49,781 nucleotides of DNA. Source: Candidatus Hydrothermarchaeota archaeon. Its GTDB lineage: Archaea; Hydrothermarchaeota; Hydrothermarchaeia; Hydrothermarchaeales; BMS3B. Where the stretch lies: the NCBI GenBank assembly GCA_015521565.1, contig WANX01000034.1:1-49781 (forward strand), in the 5' to 3' direction. The translations under genes were made by a program, and so were the position numbers. The notes below the pieces were generated by a model. The model saw only the letters and a program-made list of their open reading frames with translations. It searched no databases and was not told the origin of the DNA. This document shows, piece after piece, positions 38,833 through 47,527 of the stretch. Numbering within the stretch: the first letter of the stretch is position 1; each line of letters starts with the position of its first letter.

Positions 38833-41800
38833 CTTTGAGTTCCACCCCTATTATCCTGGATACTCCCTCCTCATTGGTAACACCGAAGAGCTGATCGGCG
38901 GCCACCATCATGCTGTCGCGCAGACTTACCACTATGAACTGCGCCTCCTTTGAGGCCTCCTTTATCATCTCAGAAATCTTCCTGACATTGTTATCGTCCA
39001 GGAACATGTCTATCTCGTCCAGAATGTAGAAGGGCGCTGGCTGGTAGCGCTGAATTGCAAAAAGAAAAGACAGCGCAGTGAGGGTACGCTCTCCGCCGGA
39101 GAGCAGTTCTATGTACTGCGGATTCTTGCCAGGAGGCTTTGCCTGGATCTGCAGCCCGCCCTCGAGGGGGGCTTCCTCATCCAGGATGAGTTCCGCCTCA
39201 CCACCCTCGCTGAGCTGCTTGAAGATTCGCCTGAAGTTCAGCGCAATGTTCTCAAAAACCTCCATGAAGACCGCCAGCTTGCGCTGTTCTATCTCCTCCA
39301 TCAGCCTCATAATCGCCTCTTTCTCCTCCTCCAGCTTTCTGAGCCGGAACTCCAGCCTGTCGTGCTTCTCCTTGACCATCTCGTAGTCCTCGACAGCACG
39401 CATGTTCACCGGCTCAAGTGAGCGAAGCTCTGCCTCCATCCTTGCTATCTCCCTCTCAAGCTCATCCGTATCTACCGGCACGAGGAGCTCAATCTCCACG
39501 TCTGCGAACTCCTTCAGCGCCTCTGCCAGGCTCTCCTGCTTTGCCTGCAACTTGGCCTGCTCTATTCTGGCCTCCTCGAGCCTCTTCCTCATCTTTGCCT
39601 CATCTCTCTGAAGCTCCTCTAATTTGTCTGCAATCAGCCTTATTGCCCTTGAAAGGTCCTCCAGGTGCTTTCTCATGAGCTGCAGCTCGCGCTTTACCTC
39701 AGCCTCCCTCCTGCGGGCTGAGCTGAGCTCTGCTTCTGCGCTTCGCAGCTCCCCGGAGAGCACATCCGCCTGCTCCCTGGCCGAGCGCCTGGCGAAGAGT
39801 GCCTCAAGCAGGGCACTGCGCAGAGCGAGCATCCTGGAGACGATTGTCTCCTCCAGCCTGGAGCGCAGCACCCTCGCCTCACCCCGCATCGCCTCAAGGG
39901 AGCGCTCCTCATCCCGCAGCCTCTTCTCGAGGGCACGCGCCTCCTTCAACAGCGCCTCGGCCTCGCTGCTGCGGAGCTCCTCCTCCAGACTGCGTCTCTC
40001 CTGTGCAAGCCTGTCGCAGCGCTGTCTGAGTTCGCTCAGCTCTGGCTCAAGCACATTTCGCCGCCTTTCCAGTTCCGAGAACCTGCGTTTCGCTTCCCTG
40101 AGTTCAGCCTCCGTTTTTGCAAGAATTCGGGACAGCTCTGTCTTTTCCCTCTCCATAGCCTCTATTCTGGCCCCGAGAAGCTCCACCTCCTTCTCGGCGT
40201 TTGCGATGGAGCGCTGCACACTTTCTTTCTCCTGAAGCAGAGACTCCAGCTCTGCCTCAAGCTTTGACCGGCGCTTCTGAAGTGCAGCCACCTCCATTTC
40301 CAGCTGCTGCAGCCTGCTCCTGGAATCCGAAAGCTTCACACCTCCCTTTCGCCTGTAGTATCCTCCGGTTATTCTTCCAGAAACCTCAACCAGGTCGCCT
40401 TCAAGGGTCACCATCCTCGCTCTGCCCATCTCACGCCTGGCAAAACTGAGGTTTTCTACCACCACAGTGTTGCCAAAAACATGGGAGAAGGCGGGATAGA
40501 AGCGCTGATCAAAGCTTATCAGGTCTAAAGCAAAGCCGTAGCTGCGGGAGGCTACTTCTCTGGCTTCCGGAGATACCCGTCTCGGTTTGATTTTATTCAG
40601 GGGAAGAAAGGTGGCTCTGCCTATACGCCTCTCCTTTAGATAGCGGATGCACTCCTCCGCCACGGCATCACTTTCCACCACTATGCTTCTCAGACCCCTT
40701 CCCGCCGCAACCTCTATGGCAGGGGCAAACTTCTCATCCACACTCGCGAGCTCGCCTATGGTTCCGTAGATGCCCTTTACTCTGCCGGAGTCGCGAAGCT
40801 CAAGCACCGCTTCAACCGCAAGGTCACCGGTGCTGCGGCGGACCTCCTCCATGGCATGCATCTCCGCCCTTAGCCTGCTCAGCTCCTCCCGCTTGAAATC
40901 CAGCTCCCCGCAAACAGAGGCGAGGCTGCTCCTGAGCTCAGCCTGTTTCTCCTTTATCTCCGCCAGCCTCGTCTTCAGCCGGGAGAGCTCCTTCTGCTTT
41001 GAGAGGTGTTCTCTGCTGCTCTGCTCAAGGCTGGTGCTCAGCTCCCCGTACCTCTGCTTCGCCGAAAGATGTTCCCCTTTAATCCTGTCCAGCGTAGCCC
41101 TGCACTCCCGCTCCCTTTCCTCAAGCAGCGCCATTTCTCGCTCAAGTTCCGCAAGCCTGGTTCTTGTCTTCTCCAGCCGGGATATGAGCCTGGAGAGAAG
41201 CTCCCTCTTTCCAGCACTGGCTGCCTCCTGGCTGCTTAGCTCCGCGTACCTTCTGCGCACCTCCTCTCGCAGCCTCTCAAGTCCCGCCTCCTTATCTCTT
41301 ATCTCCTGCTTCAGCCTGGCAGACCTCTCCTCCAGCTGTTTTCTCTCCCTGTGCAGCACCAGCAGCTCCTTCTTCGCCTCCTCAAGCTTTGAGTTCTGGC
41401 GCACTATCTCCTGCTCAACAGTGGAGAGCTTCTCCCTGAGGTACTCCAATCTGCTTCTCGCCTGCTCCACCCTGCGGAAAATCCGGTAATGTTCGCTCTC
41501 CTCTTTAACGGCAATCTCACGGTTTGTGCGCTCCATCTGCTCCTTCTTGACCTGCTTCTTCTGGCTCAGTATCTCGCGGTGCCTGGCTGCACGCCTGAGC
41601 TTCTCCTCCCCGGAGGCGAGCACCTGCTCAAGCTCGGTGAGCCTCTCCTTTACCTCCAGATACCTGGAGCTGAGCACCAGGGCCTTGCTTTTCCTTATAC
41701 TCCTTACCAGCTCCTCGTAGCGCAGAGCCGCCTCACGTTCACGCGCGAGCTTCTCCAGCTGAGAGCTCACTTCTCCGAAAATATCCCTGGCTCGAGTAAG

Positions 41801-42361
41801 ATTCTCCTCCACCTTCTCCAGCTCGCGCATCGCCTTTTTCTTCTTCTCATCGTACTCCGCTATACCTGCGATTTCGTCAATAATTCTGCGCCTCTCCACC
41901 GGATTCATCTCAATAATGCGGGTAATATCGCCCTGCAGTATTATGTTGTGCCCATCTGGACGGATGTTCGCCTGCCTTAGCAGGTCCAGAATCTCTGCAC
42001 GGGAAACGCGCCTGCCGTTGAGTCTATATACACTGTTTCCACTGAGGTCTATGCTCCGTGTAATCTTGACTTCCCGCGTTGGCACCGGCAGCTCCCTCCC
42101 CGAGTTGTCGAAGTATATGCTTACCTCTGCCTCTTTGGCAGGCTTCCCCCTCTTACCCCCGTTGAAAATAAGGTCAGAGAACCGCTCGGCGCGCAGACTC
42201 TTGGCGCTGCTCCTTCCCAGCACGAAGCAGATGGCATCGACGATGTTGCTCTTTCCGGAGCCGTTGGGACCGACGATGGCCGTGAATCCCCTGGGTATGG
42301 GCAGGCTCACGCGCCTGAAGGACTTGAAGTTCCTCAGGGATATCTTTGAGATGTGTATCAC
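38819..42361 (-). CDS. smc: Chromosome segregation ATPase SMC
   Basis: The 1180-residue protein has an N-terminal head with Walker A GPNGSGKSNI near 31-40, two long coiled coils flanking a hinge at about 520-640 (VKGIYGTIGELASVDEKFAP, GGYYRRKGG), and a C-terminal head with signature motif LLSGGERTLTALSFLFAI and Walker B FYILDEIDMFLDD. The length is normal for SMC. GTG at 42361 is the start, with AGAGGTG 5 nt upstream. ScpA is encoded immediately downstream. Confidence 0.98.
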   Translation of the reverse strand: MIHISKISLRNFKSFRRVSLPIPRGFTAIVGPNGSGKSNIVDAICFVLGRSSAKSLRAERFSDLIFNGGKRGKPAKEAEVSIYFDNSGRELPVPTREVKITRSIDLSGNSVYRLNGRRVSRAEILDLLRQANIRPDGHNIILQGDITRIIEMNPVERRRIIDEIAGIAEYDEKKKKAMRELEKVEENLTRARDIFGEVSSQLEKLAREREAALRYEELVRSIRKSKALVLSSRYLEVKERLTELEQVLASGEEKLRRAARHREILSQKKQVKKEQMERTNREIAVKEESEHYRIFRRVEQARSRLEYLREKLSTVEQEIVRQNSKLEEAKKELLVLHRERKQLEERSARLKQEIRDKEAGLERLREEVRRRYAELSSQEAASAGKRELLSRLISRLEKTRTRLAELEREMALLEERERECRATLDRIKGEHLSAKQRYGELSTSLEQSSREHLSKQKELSRLKTRLAEIKEKQAELRSSLASVCGELDFKREELSRLRAEMHAMEEVRRSTGDLAVEAVLELRDSGRVKGIYGTIGELASVDEKFAPAIEVAAGRGLRSIVVESDAVAEECIRYLKERRIGRATFLPLNKIKPRRVSPEAREVASRSYGFALDLISFDQRFYPAFSHVFGNTVVVENLSFARREMGRARMVTLEGDLVEVSGRITGGYYRRKGGVKLSDSRSRLQQLEMEVAALQKRRSKLEAELESLLQEKESVQRSIANAEKEVELLGARIEAMEREKTELSRILAKTEAELREAKRRFSELERRRNVLEPELSELRQRCDRLAQERRSLEEELRSSEAEALLKEARALEKRLRDEERSLEAMRGEARVLRSRLEETIVSRMLALRSALLEALFARRSAREQADVLSGELRSAEAELSSARRREAEVKRELQLMRKHLEDLSRAIRLIADKLEELQRDEAKMRKRLEEARIEQAKLQAKQESLAEALKEFADVEIELLVPVDTDELEREIARMEAELRSLEPVNMRAVEDYEMVKEKHDRLEFRLRKLEEEKEAIMRLMEEIEQRKLAVFMEVFENIALNFRRIFKQLSEGGEAELILDEEAPLEGGLQIQAKPPGKNPQYIELLSGGERTLTALSFLFAIQRYQPAPFYILDEIDMFLDDNNVRKISEMIKEASKEAQFIVVSLRDSMMVAADQLFGVTNEEGVSRIIGVELKDAGV

Positions 42362-42496
42362 AGGTGCACCTCTTTAGGTTAACTAATTTCTCTTCCCCGG
42401 TGTATTAAGAAACTATTGCCGCCACAGCTTTTAAATCTTTTGATATAAATTTTATTAACTTTTTGCCTGTACTTATATCGATAATTTAATCTCTTT

Positions 42497-42571
42497 ATGG
42501 CAGCCTATCAGAAGGTTGTCACCGGGTTAGAGACGCTAACACTGAATTTGTGCTTTTGTTGTAGTATGTGA
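42497..42571 (+). CDS. Possible 24-residue leaderless reading frame
   Basis: ACTTATATC near 42470 has its centre about 25 bp before an ATG at 42497 that opens a frame of 24 codons beginning MAAYQKVVTGLETLTLNLCF and ending before a TGA at 42569-42571. The fit of TATA box and ATG suggests a leaderless gene or the untranslated leader of htrA, which begins 26 bp later. The rest of the 42362-42597 gap is A/T-rich promoter sequence. Confidence 0.2.
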   Translation: MAAYQKVVTGLETLTLNLCFCCSM

Positions 42572-42597
42572 AACTTGCCTGTGAGTAAGGTGCCCAG

Positions 42598-43746
42598 ATG
42601 CAGAAGCAGGTTGTTGTATCGAGTGTTCTGAGCAGTGTGTTCACAGCCTTCCTGGTGCTGATGCTGCTTCAGAATACCCCGGCAGGGGAGTACACCTTTC
42701 TAATTTATGGGGAGAATATAAGCGTACCAGGCGACGTGGAAGGAGTAAATATAATACTGGTGAACGGTACCCTCGTCCAGGACGAAGTGGTTACCCGCAT
42801 CTTCGAGGAGACCCTGCCGAGTGTTGTGCACATAACAACGCGCAAAAATGTCACCGGCACGCATCCGGTACCAATAGAGGGAACTGGCACCGGGATAGTT
42901 ATACGCGAGGACGGCTACATCCTGACAAATGAGCATGTGGTTAGCAACGCCAGCAGCATACTTGTGGTACTCCCCAACGGCGAGGAGTACGAGGCGGAGC
43001 TCATCGGCGTGGACCCGATGACAGACATAGCTGTGGTGAAAATTGACACCTCTGGACTGAGGCCCGCCAGGCTCGGAGATTCCTCGAAGCTCAGGCCCGG
43101 GCAGCTTGCCATCGCCATAGGGAATCCGTTTCGCTTTGACAACACCGTCACTGTTGGCGTAATCAGTGCCCTGAACAGAACCATAGAAACCAGCAGGGGG
43201 TACAGGATAAGGGGAATAATTCAGACCGACGCTGCAATAAATCCCGGAAACAGCGGTGGTCCTCTGATAAACTCCAGAGGCGAGGTGATAGGGGTCAACA
43301 CCGCCATATTCACCACAAGTGAGGGATTCCAGGGCATAGGCTTTGCAATACCAATAAATACCGCCAGGGAGGTGGCGGAGAGTATTATTGAGAAGGGCAA
43401 GGTTCCCAGACCCTGGATGGGAATAACCGGCGTTGACCTGACACCGGCGCTGGCGGAGCAGCTGAATCTGAGCATAAGCCGTGGTGCGATTGTTATAAGC
43501 GTAACTCCGGGTTCTCCCGCAGAGAAGGCAGGGCTTCGTGGTAGCAGAGGTATGCCCGGGGAGGAGGACTTCGAGCTTGGGGATGTGATAGTGGAGATCG
43601 CAGGTATGGAGATAAAAAACATGGACGACGTGATTCAGGCTGTGCTGATGCACAGGATTGGTGACACCATAGAGGTAAAGTACTACCGCGATGGCGAGTT
43701 CAGGGTTACCTCCATTACCCTGGGGGAGCGTCCTCCAAACCTCTAA
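42598..43746 (+). CDS. Membrane-anchored HtrA/DegP-type serine protease
   Basis: The 382-residue protein has an N-terminal membrane helix (VVSSVLSSVFTAFLVLMLLQ), a trypsin-like domain with catalytic His113 (ILTNEHVVSN), Asp143 (TDIAVVKID) and Ser219 (NPGNSGGPL), then one PDZ domain at about 285-375 (GAIVISVTPGSPAEKAGLRG). It probably degrades or refolds damaged proteins at the outer face of the membrane. AAGGTG lies a few bases before the ATG. The 3' end overlaps cofC by 32 bp, convergently. Confidence 0.95.
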   Translation: MQKQVVVSSVLSSVFTAFLVLMLLQNTPAGEYTFLIYGENISVPGDVEGVNIILVNGTLVQDEVVTRIFEETLPSVVHITTRKNVTGTHPVPIEGTGTGIVIREDGYILTNEHVVSNASSILVVLPNGEEYEAELIGVDPMTDIAVVKIDTSGLRPARLGDSSKLRPGQLAIAIGNPFRFDNTVTVGVISALNRTIETSRGYRIRGIIQTDAAINPGNSGGPLINSRGEVIGVNTAIFTTSEGFQGIGFAIPINTAREVAESIIEKGKVPRPWMGITGVDLTPALAEQLNLSISRGAIVISVTPGSPAEKAGLRGSRGMPGEEDFELGDVIVEIAGMEIKNMDDVIQAVLMHRIGDTIEVKYYRDGEFRVTSITLGERPPNL

Positions 43747-44356
43747 AAATACGGCTCAGAAACTCGTAGGTGGCAGTACCCCTTCCATGGTACATAAACT
43801 CACGTATATCCTCCGGGGTGTCCAGGTCCAGGGAGAGGTAGAAGGAGTCGTACACCTCCAGAGAGACGCCGTACCTTTCAGCAGTTTTCTGCACATCTAT
43901 AAAGCTCCTGTCGGAAAAGACCTCGGGAATTACATCGGGGGGACGGCGGTACACAAGGGCGACGCCACCCTTTCTCGCAGGAGCCACCACCAGAGGGTGA
44001 CTCCTCCCGAGCTCAAGCACCTCTTTTACATGGTGCCGCTTTATCAGGGGTACATCGGCAGGAAGAAATACTGTTGCGTCGGCGCCCCTCTCCAGGGCAT
44101 AGGCATTGCCCAGTCTAACCGCCTCTGTCAGACCGCGCTTTTCCTTCTCCTTTATAAGCACATACTCGCCTGGAAGGTGTTCTTTAATGCTGGAGGGGCT
44201 CACCACCACAGGTGTGAGCAGCCCGTGCACAGCATGCAGCACGTCCTCAAGCATGCAGAGCAGCAGCTGTACCCTCTCCCTTCGGGTAAGAGCTGATGCA
44301 AGCCTGCTTTTTGCCTCTTCCAGCCGGTTGACCGGAATTATCCCGTACACCTGCAC
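43715..44356 (-). CDS. cofC: 2-phospho-L-lactate guanylyltransferase CofC
   Basis: The 213-residue nucleotidyltransferase has the CofC features: YGIIPVNRLEEAKSRLASAL, the nucleotide-binding ADATVFLPADVPLIKRHHV with PADVPL, and LDLDTPEDIREF near the end. It makes lactyl-2-diphospho-5'-guanosine from 2-phospholactate and GTP for coenzyme F420, so the host should make F420. GTG at 44356 is chosen; a TATA element about 30 bp upstream and no ribosome-binding site suggest a leaderless mRNA. Confidence 0.94.
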   Translation of the reverse strand: MQVYGIIPVNRLEEAKSRLASALTRRERVQLLLCMLEDVLHAVHGLLTPVVVSPSSIKEHLPGEYVLIKEKEKRGLTEAVRLGNAYALERGADATVFLPADVPLIKRHHVKEVLELGRSHPLVVAPARKGGVALVYRRPPDVIPEVFSDRSFIDVQKTAERYGVSLEVYDSFYLSLDLDTPEDIREFMYHGRGTATYEFLSRIFRGLEDAPPG

Positions 44357-44451
44357 GTGGCTAAGGGCGAGCTACAGAGATAAATACTTTTCTGTGTCCT
44401 AACATTTTAGATTTTTGTGTTTTCGAATATGTTCGGAAAAAAGATATTAAG

Positions 44452-44465
44452 TTAGGCTGCCCTAA
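44452..44465. promoter_or_regulatory. Candidate DtxR/IdeR-like operator TTAGG-CTGC-CCTAA
   Basis: Perfect 5-bp arms TTAGG and CCTAA flank a 4-bp centre. The half-site is that of DtxR/IdeR iron-responsive operators, though those are usually 19 bp with more conserved symmetry. The site lies after a TATA-like GATATTAA (44443-44450) and about 20 bp before the DUF59 ATG, where a bound repressor would block initiation. A longer imperfect inverted pair (TTTTCGAA and TTCGGAAAA) lies at 44420-44440. Confidence 0.45.
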
Positions 44466-44485
44466 TATATACAGAGGTGATGCAG

Positions 44486-44761
44486 ATGGTGGAAGAGAGC
44501 CAGGTTATTGAGAAGCTGAGGGGTGTTGTGGACCCCCATACAGGTACAAGTGTGTACGACATGGGGCTTATCCAGGATCTGAAAGTGGACGGAGACAGGG
44601 TAAGCCTCAAGTTCAGGCCCTCCTCACCCTTCTGTCCCCTCGGGGTGCAGCTGGCGAAGAGCATCAAGGCTGCTCTGAAAGAAGTCGCCGGAGAGGTGGA
44701 CATAACCGTCGTAGGGTATATTAATGAGGAGGAGCTAAATAGACAGCTCAGGGAGGAATGA
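44486..44761 (+). CDS. DUF59/MIP18-family iron-sulfur assembly-like protein
   Basis: The 91-residue product has the DUF59 motif set: EKLRGVVDPHTGTSVYDMGL with the DP and GL positions, a middle strand VSLKFRPSSPFCPLGVQLAK with the conserved Cys, and a last strand VDITVVGYINEEELN. Family members act in maturation or repair of Fe-S proteins. ATG at 44486 has GAGGTGA upstream; the earlier GTG and ATG codons are too close to it. DUF2249 follows 3 bp later, and the oxidase-like gene after that, in one operon. Confidence 0.9.
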   Translation: MVEESQVIEKLRGVVDPHTGTSVYDMGLIQDLKVDGDRVSLKFRPSSPFCPLGVQLAKSIKAALKEVAGEVDITVVGYINEEELNRQLREE

Positions 44762-44764
44762 TAC

Positions 44765-44965
44765 ATGGAAACCCTTGATGTGCGCGGTCTTCCGCACAGT
44801 GAGCGACCGCAGCTTATATTCAAAAAGCTTGAGGAGCTTGGAGAGCTTGAGCTCATCGTTGAGGTGAAGCCGGTACCCGTGATAAACATGCTGGAGAGCA
44901 GGGGCTACAGCTGTGAGGCCAATTTTGAAGGAGATGCCTGGCACGTAAGGATACGGAAGAAGTAG
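44765..44965 (+). CDS. DUF2249-family small protein
   Basis: The 66-residue protein begins METLDVRGLPHSERPQLIFK and has the DUF2249 fold elements: a strand, a helix (KKLEELGELELIVEVKPVP), then VINMLESRGYSCEANFEGDA and a final strand. DUF2249 proteins resemble TusA-like folds and are often encoded near nitrogen-oxide or oxidase-related membrane proteins. The start lies 3 bp after the DUF59 stop. Its function is not proven. Confidence 0.86.
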   Translation: METLDVRGLPHSERPQLIFKKLEELGELELIVEVKPVPVINMLESRGYSCEANFEGDAWHVRIRKK

Positions 44966-44966
44966 T

Positions 44967-46148
44967 ATGAGGATGCTCAGACTCCTGCCGGTAAGGTTCC
45001 TCTGCGCCGGTCTGGTGTATCTGGTCGCCGGTGTCATCCTTGGCGCCCTCGATGCGCTTGGATACGGGAGCTTTGCTCCCGCCCACTCTCATCTGTTAGC
45101 CGGAGCCTTCTTCACACTGGTCATAATGGGCGCCATGTATCAGCTGCTACCCACCATACTCGGCGCCGAGCTCAGGCACAGAAGAATTGCTGAACTCAGC
45201 TTTATGCTGGCAAACCTGGGGTTCGTCGGACTAACCTACGCCTTCCTGCGTGACTACAGCCTCCTTCCCGTGGCCGGCTCTGTTCTCCTTGCCGCCTTCC
45301 TGCTCTTCGCCTTTGAGATTTACAGCACGGCGCTGGGCGTTAAGGAGTTCTACAGGAGAAGCCTGGCGATATGGTTTTTTCTGGCGGCTGTGCTCTACCT
45401 GATTATAGGCTCCGCCTATGCTGTGCTGGGCTCGCTGGGTGCAATTCGCTTTGACGTGGCGACGCATGCCCACATCATGACCCTGGGATTCGTAGCCATG
45501 ACCAACTTTGGTGGTCTTTATGAGCTATTCCCCATGCTCAGCCTGAGAAAACTCCACTCCCGCAGACTCGGCGAGCTTCACTTCCTGATAGCAAATCTGG
45601 GTGCTGCGGGCATGTTCATCGGCTTTGCAGAGCGTGGCGCTCTCTTTATCATCTCCTCCCTTCTCTTCCTGGCCGGCTTCTACCTCTTCGCATACAACCT
45701 CACCAGAACCTATTTCAGCAAACCCCACGGCCCTGCTGTGGAGATGGACATAAGCGCGCGTTTCATGGCCTACGCCCTGGCTTTCGGCGTTGCCGGCGTT
45801 ACTGCAGGCTTCACCACCGCTCTCTTCGAAATCCCGGGCAGCTTCACCCACGTGCACCTGATACTTGCAGGCTGGGTGGGGCTGACCATAGTTGGAGCAA
45901 TGTACCACATCCTGCCCATGCTCACCTGGCTTGAAAAATACAGCTCCAGAGTGGGTCAGCCCGGTGTGCCCCTGATTCAGGACCTGTACAACAGGCGCCT
46001 CGCAAAGATTCTGTTCATAACACTCAACGCATTCCTTGCTCTCTTTGCCTTCAGCAACCTTTTACCTGCGCTGAGAATCCTCGCACTTCCCCTCGCCCTG
46101 GCCCTGGTGGTATTTGCAGCTGAAATGTTTCTGGTGCTGAGGAGGTAA
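44967..46148 (+). CDS. Heme-copper oxidase subunit I-like membrane protein with three-fold repeat
   Basis: The 393-residue protein has about 12 membrane segments. It shows three copies of an H-x-H...Y-x3-P unit: His40/His42, Tyr58, Pro62; His167/His169, Tyr185, Pro189; His295/His297, Tyr313, Pro317. H-to-Y (18) and H-to-P spacing are identical in all, and the period is 127-128 residues. Arg-rich loops followed by an AN-like helix (RRIAELSFMLANLGF, RRLGELHFLIANLGA, RRLAKILFITLNAFL) also recur. That fits the three-fold architecture of heme-copper oxidase subunit I, and the His pairs are possible heme ligands. A normal copper site or proton channel was not identified, so respiration is not established. 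The start ATG follows the DUF2249 stop by one base. Confidence 0.75.
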   Translation: MRMLRLLPVRFLCAGLVYLVAGVILGALDALGYGSFAPAHSHLLAGAFFTLVIMGAMYQLLPTILGAELRHRRIAELSFMLANLGFVGLTYAFLRDYSLLPVAGSVLLAAFLLFAFEIYSTALGVKEFYRRSLAIWFFLAAVLYLIIGSAYAVLGSLGAIRFDVATHAHIMTLGFVAMTNFGGLYELFPMLSLRKLHSRRLGELHFLIANLGAAGMFIGFAERGALFIISSLLFLAGFYLFAYNLTRTYFSKPHGPAVEMDISARFMAYALAFGVAGVTAGFTTALFEIPGSFTHVHLILAGWVGLTIVGAMYHILPMLTWLEKYSSRVGQPGVPLIQDLYNRRLAKILFITLNAFLALFAFSNLLPALRILALPLALALVVFAAEMFLVLRR

Positions 46149-46189
46149 CACAGGAGCATCACCACACAGAAAGAAGGCGGCCCCGGGTA

Positions 46190-47527
46190 TTACATCTCCC
46201 ACGGAGCCTTTTCTTCCGGCATGGACTGCTTCCTGAGCTCTATTCTGCGCTCTATCTCAGCAATGTCGTCCCAGCTGTCATCATACTCCTCCTTACCCGG
46301 ATAGGCATTCCTTGCAAAAGTCAGAAACACCTCTCCGAGAGAAGTAATCTCCACCCTCGCGCCACCTCTCTCCACAATGCCGTAGTACTCAAGAATTTCA
46401 AGCGACTCCTTAACCTCCTTTTCAGGAAGCTCACTCTTCTCAATCAGCTCCTGAAGCTCCATTGGAGCCTTCTCCAGGAGGTTCAGGATAACAATATCAC
46501 TCGCGGTGGGAAGTACAGAAAAGGCATCGATTTGCTCCAGGCACACCTCATGAACACACGCCCCGCCTCCCGAATTTCTGCATTCCACCTCCCGCACGGT
46601 TACACCTATCTTCAGGTTCTCCATGAAGAACCTGCCCACAGCTGTTGAGGTGGTGTGGCAGGCACCTCCCTGCACCATTCTGCAGACGTTGCACCTCTCC
46701 ACCCTGAGCAGATAGGTAAGCGGTGCCTTAACCTCAAAGAAAACCTCCTCACCTATTCCTGCGCGGATAAGCACCTGCTCCAGGAGACGTCTGAGTCTGT
46801 TTTCTGAGAATCCCGAGCCGGAAGAGCGCAGAAACTCCCTCACCGCCTTTGGTGGAACAGAAATCGCTTCGAGGTAATCGTTCAGCCTCTCTTCCACCTC
46901 AAATACCTTCTCAAAACTTCCTATAATCTCCGAGAAGTTCAGTGGCTCATCCTCAAAGGTCTGCAGCTCCACATTCATTATCCTGCCCACATCCTCCTCA
47001 TTGAGGTAGAAGAACAGGTGGCAGTAGGTCCTGCCAGAGTCCTGGAGGGTTGTGCTGAAAAAAAGGGCTCCGTTGTTTCCCATACCGAGCGCTGAGAGAA
47101 GTTCCGGAATTGAGCCTATCCTGCTTTCGTCCAGACGCGGTGAGGAGACCTTCACGTCAACTGCAAAGAAGTCGGAAATGGCTCTTGCAAAGGAGTCCGC
47201 CATTTTTCTGCTAACCTTCTGGAGCAGATTGTCCAGCTCCATTAGTGTGTTCACACCTCCTATACGCTTCCCCACCTCCCTGGCGCCTGTAAGGGGGTAG
47301 AAGAAGAGGAGTGTGCCGGTTATGTCATCCCCAAAATGGTAGGCGCTTACAATCATCTCCTCCTCACCAATACGCTCTGCCACCTCTGTGCCCGCGATCA
47401 CATCTATTACCGGCGGGGTTATCTCCACCTTGGAGCTTAGCAGCTCTGAAAGGGAACCGGCTGAGTGGCTTGAACCTATGTTGCCCACCTCACGGAGCGC
47501 ATCCTTTGCGAAGGTGCTCAGATTCAC
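46190..47527 (-). CDS. CheC-V4R-winged-helix fusion protein
   Basis: The 445-residue protein has three parts. Residues 1-190 are CheC-like: DALREVGNIGSSHSAGSLSE fits the D-x3-E-x2-N phosphatase motif (Asp9, Glu13, Asn16), while the second motif around 100-116 (LLQKVSRKMADSFARAI) is degenerate. Residues 225-332 are a V4R-type domain with six Cys (279, 282, 290, 316, 324, 329) in CNVCRMVQGGACHTTSTAVG and VREVECRNSGGGACVHEVCL. Residues 345-410 form a winged helix (MELQELIEKSELPEKEVKES, LEILEYYGIVERGG). The GTG start shares a 4-bp overlap with the cheF stop (GTGA), and GGAGG lies 7 nt upstream. It probably links an unknown ligand to CheY signalling in motility. Confidence 0.85.
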   Translation of the reverse strand: MNLSTFAKDALREVGNIGSSHSAGSLSELLSSKVEITPPVIDVIAGTEVAERIGEEEMIVSAYHFGDDITGTLLFFYPLTGAREVGKRIGGVNTLMELDNLLQKVSRKMADSFARAISDFFAVDVKVSSPRLDESRIGSIPELLSALGMGNNGALFFSTTLQDSGRTYCHLFFYLNEEDVGRIMNVELQTFEDEPLNFSEIIGSFEKVFEVEERLNDYLEAISVPPKAVREFLRSSGSGFSENRLRRLLEQVLIRAGIGEEVFFEVKAPLTYLLRVERCNVCRMVQGGACHTTSTAVGRFFMENLKIGVTVREVECRNSGGGACVHEVCLEQIDAFSVLPTASDIVILNLLEKAPMELQELIEKSELPEKEVKESLEILEYYGIVERGGARVEITSLGEVFLTFARNAYPGKEEYDDSWDDIAEIERRIELRKQSMPEEKAPWEM

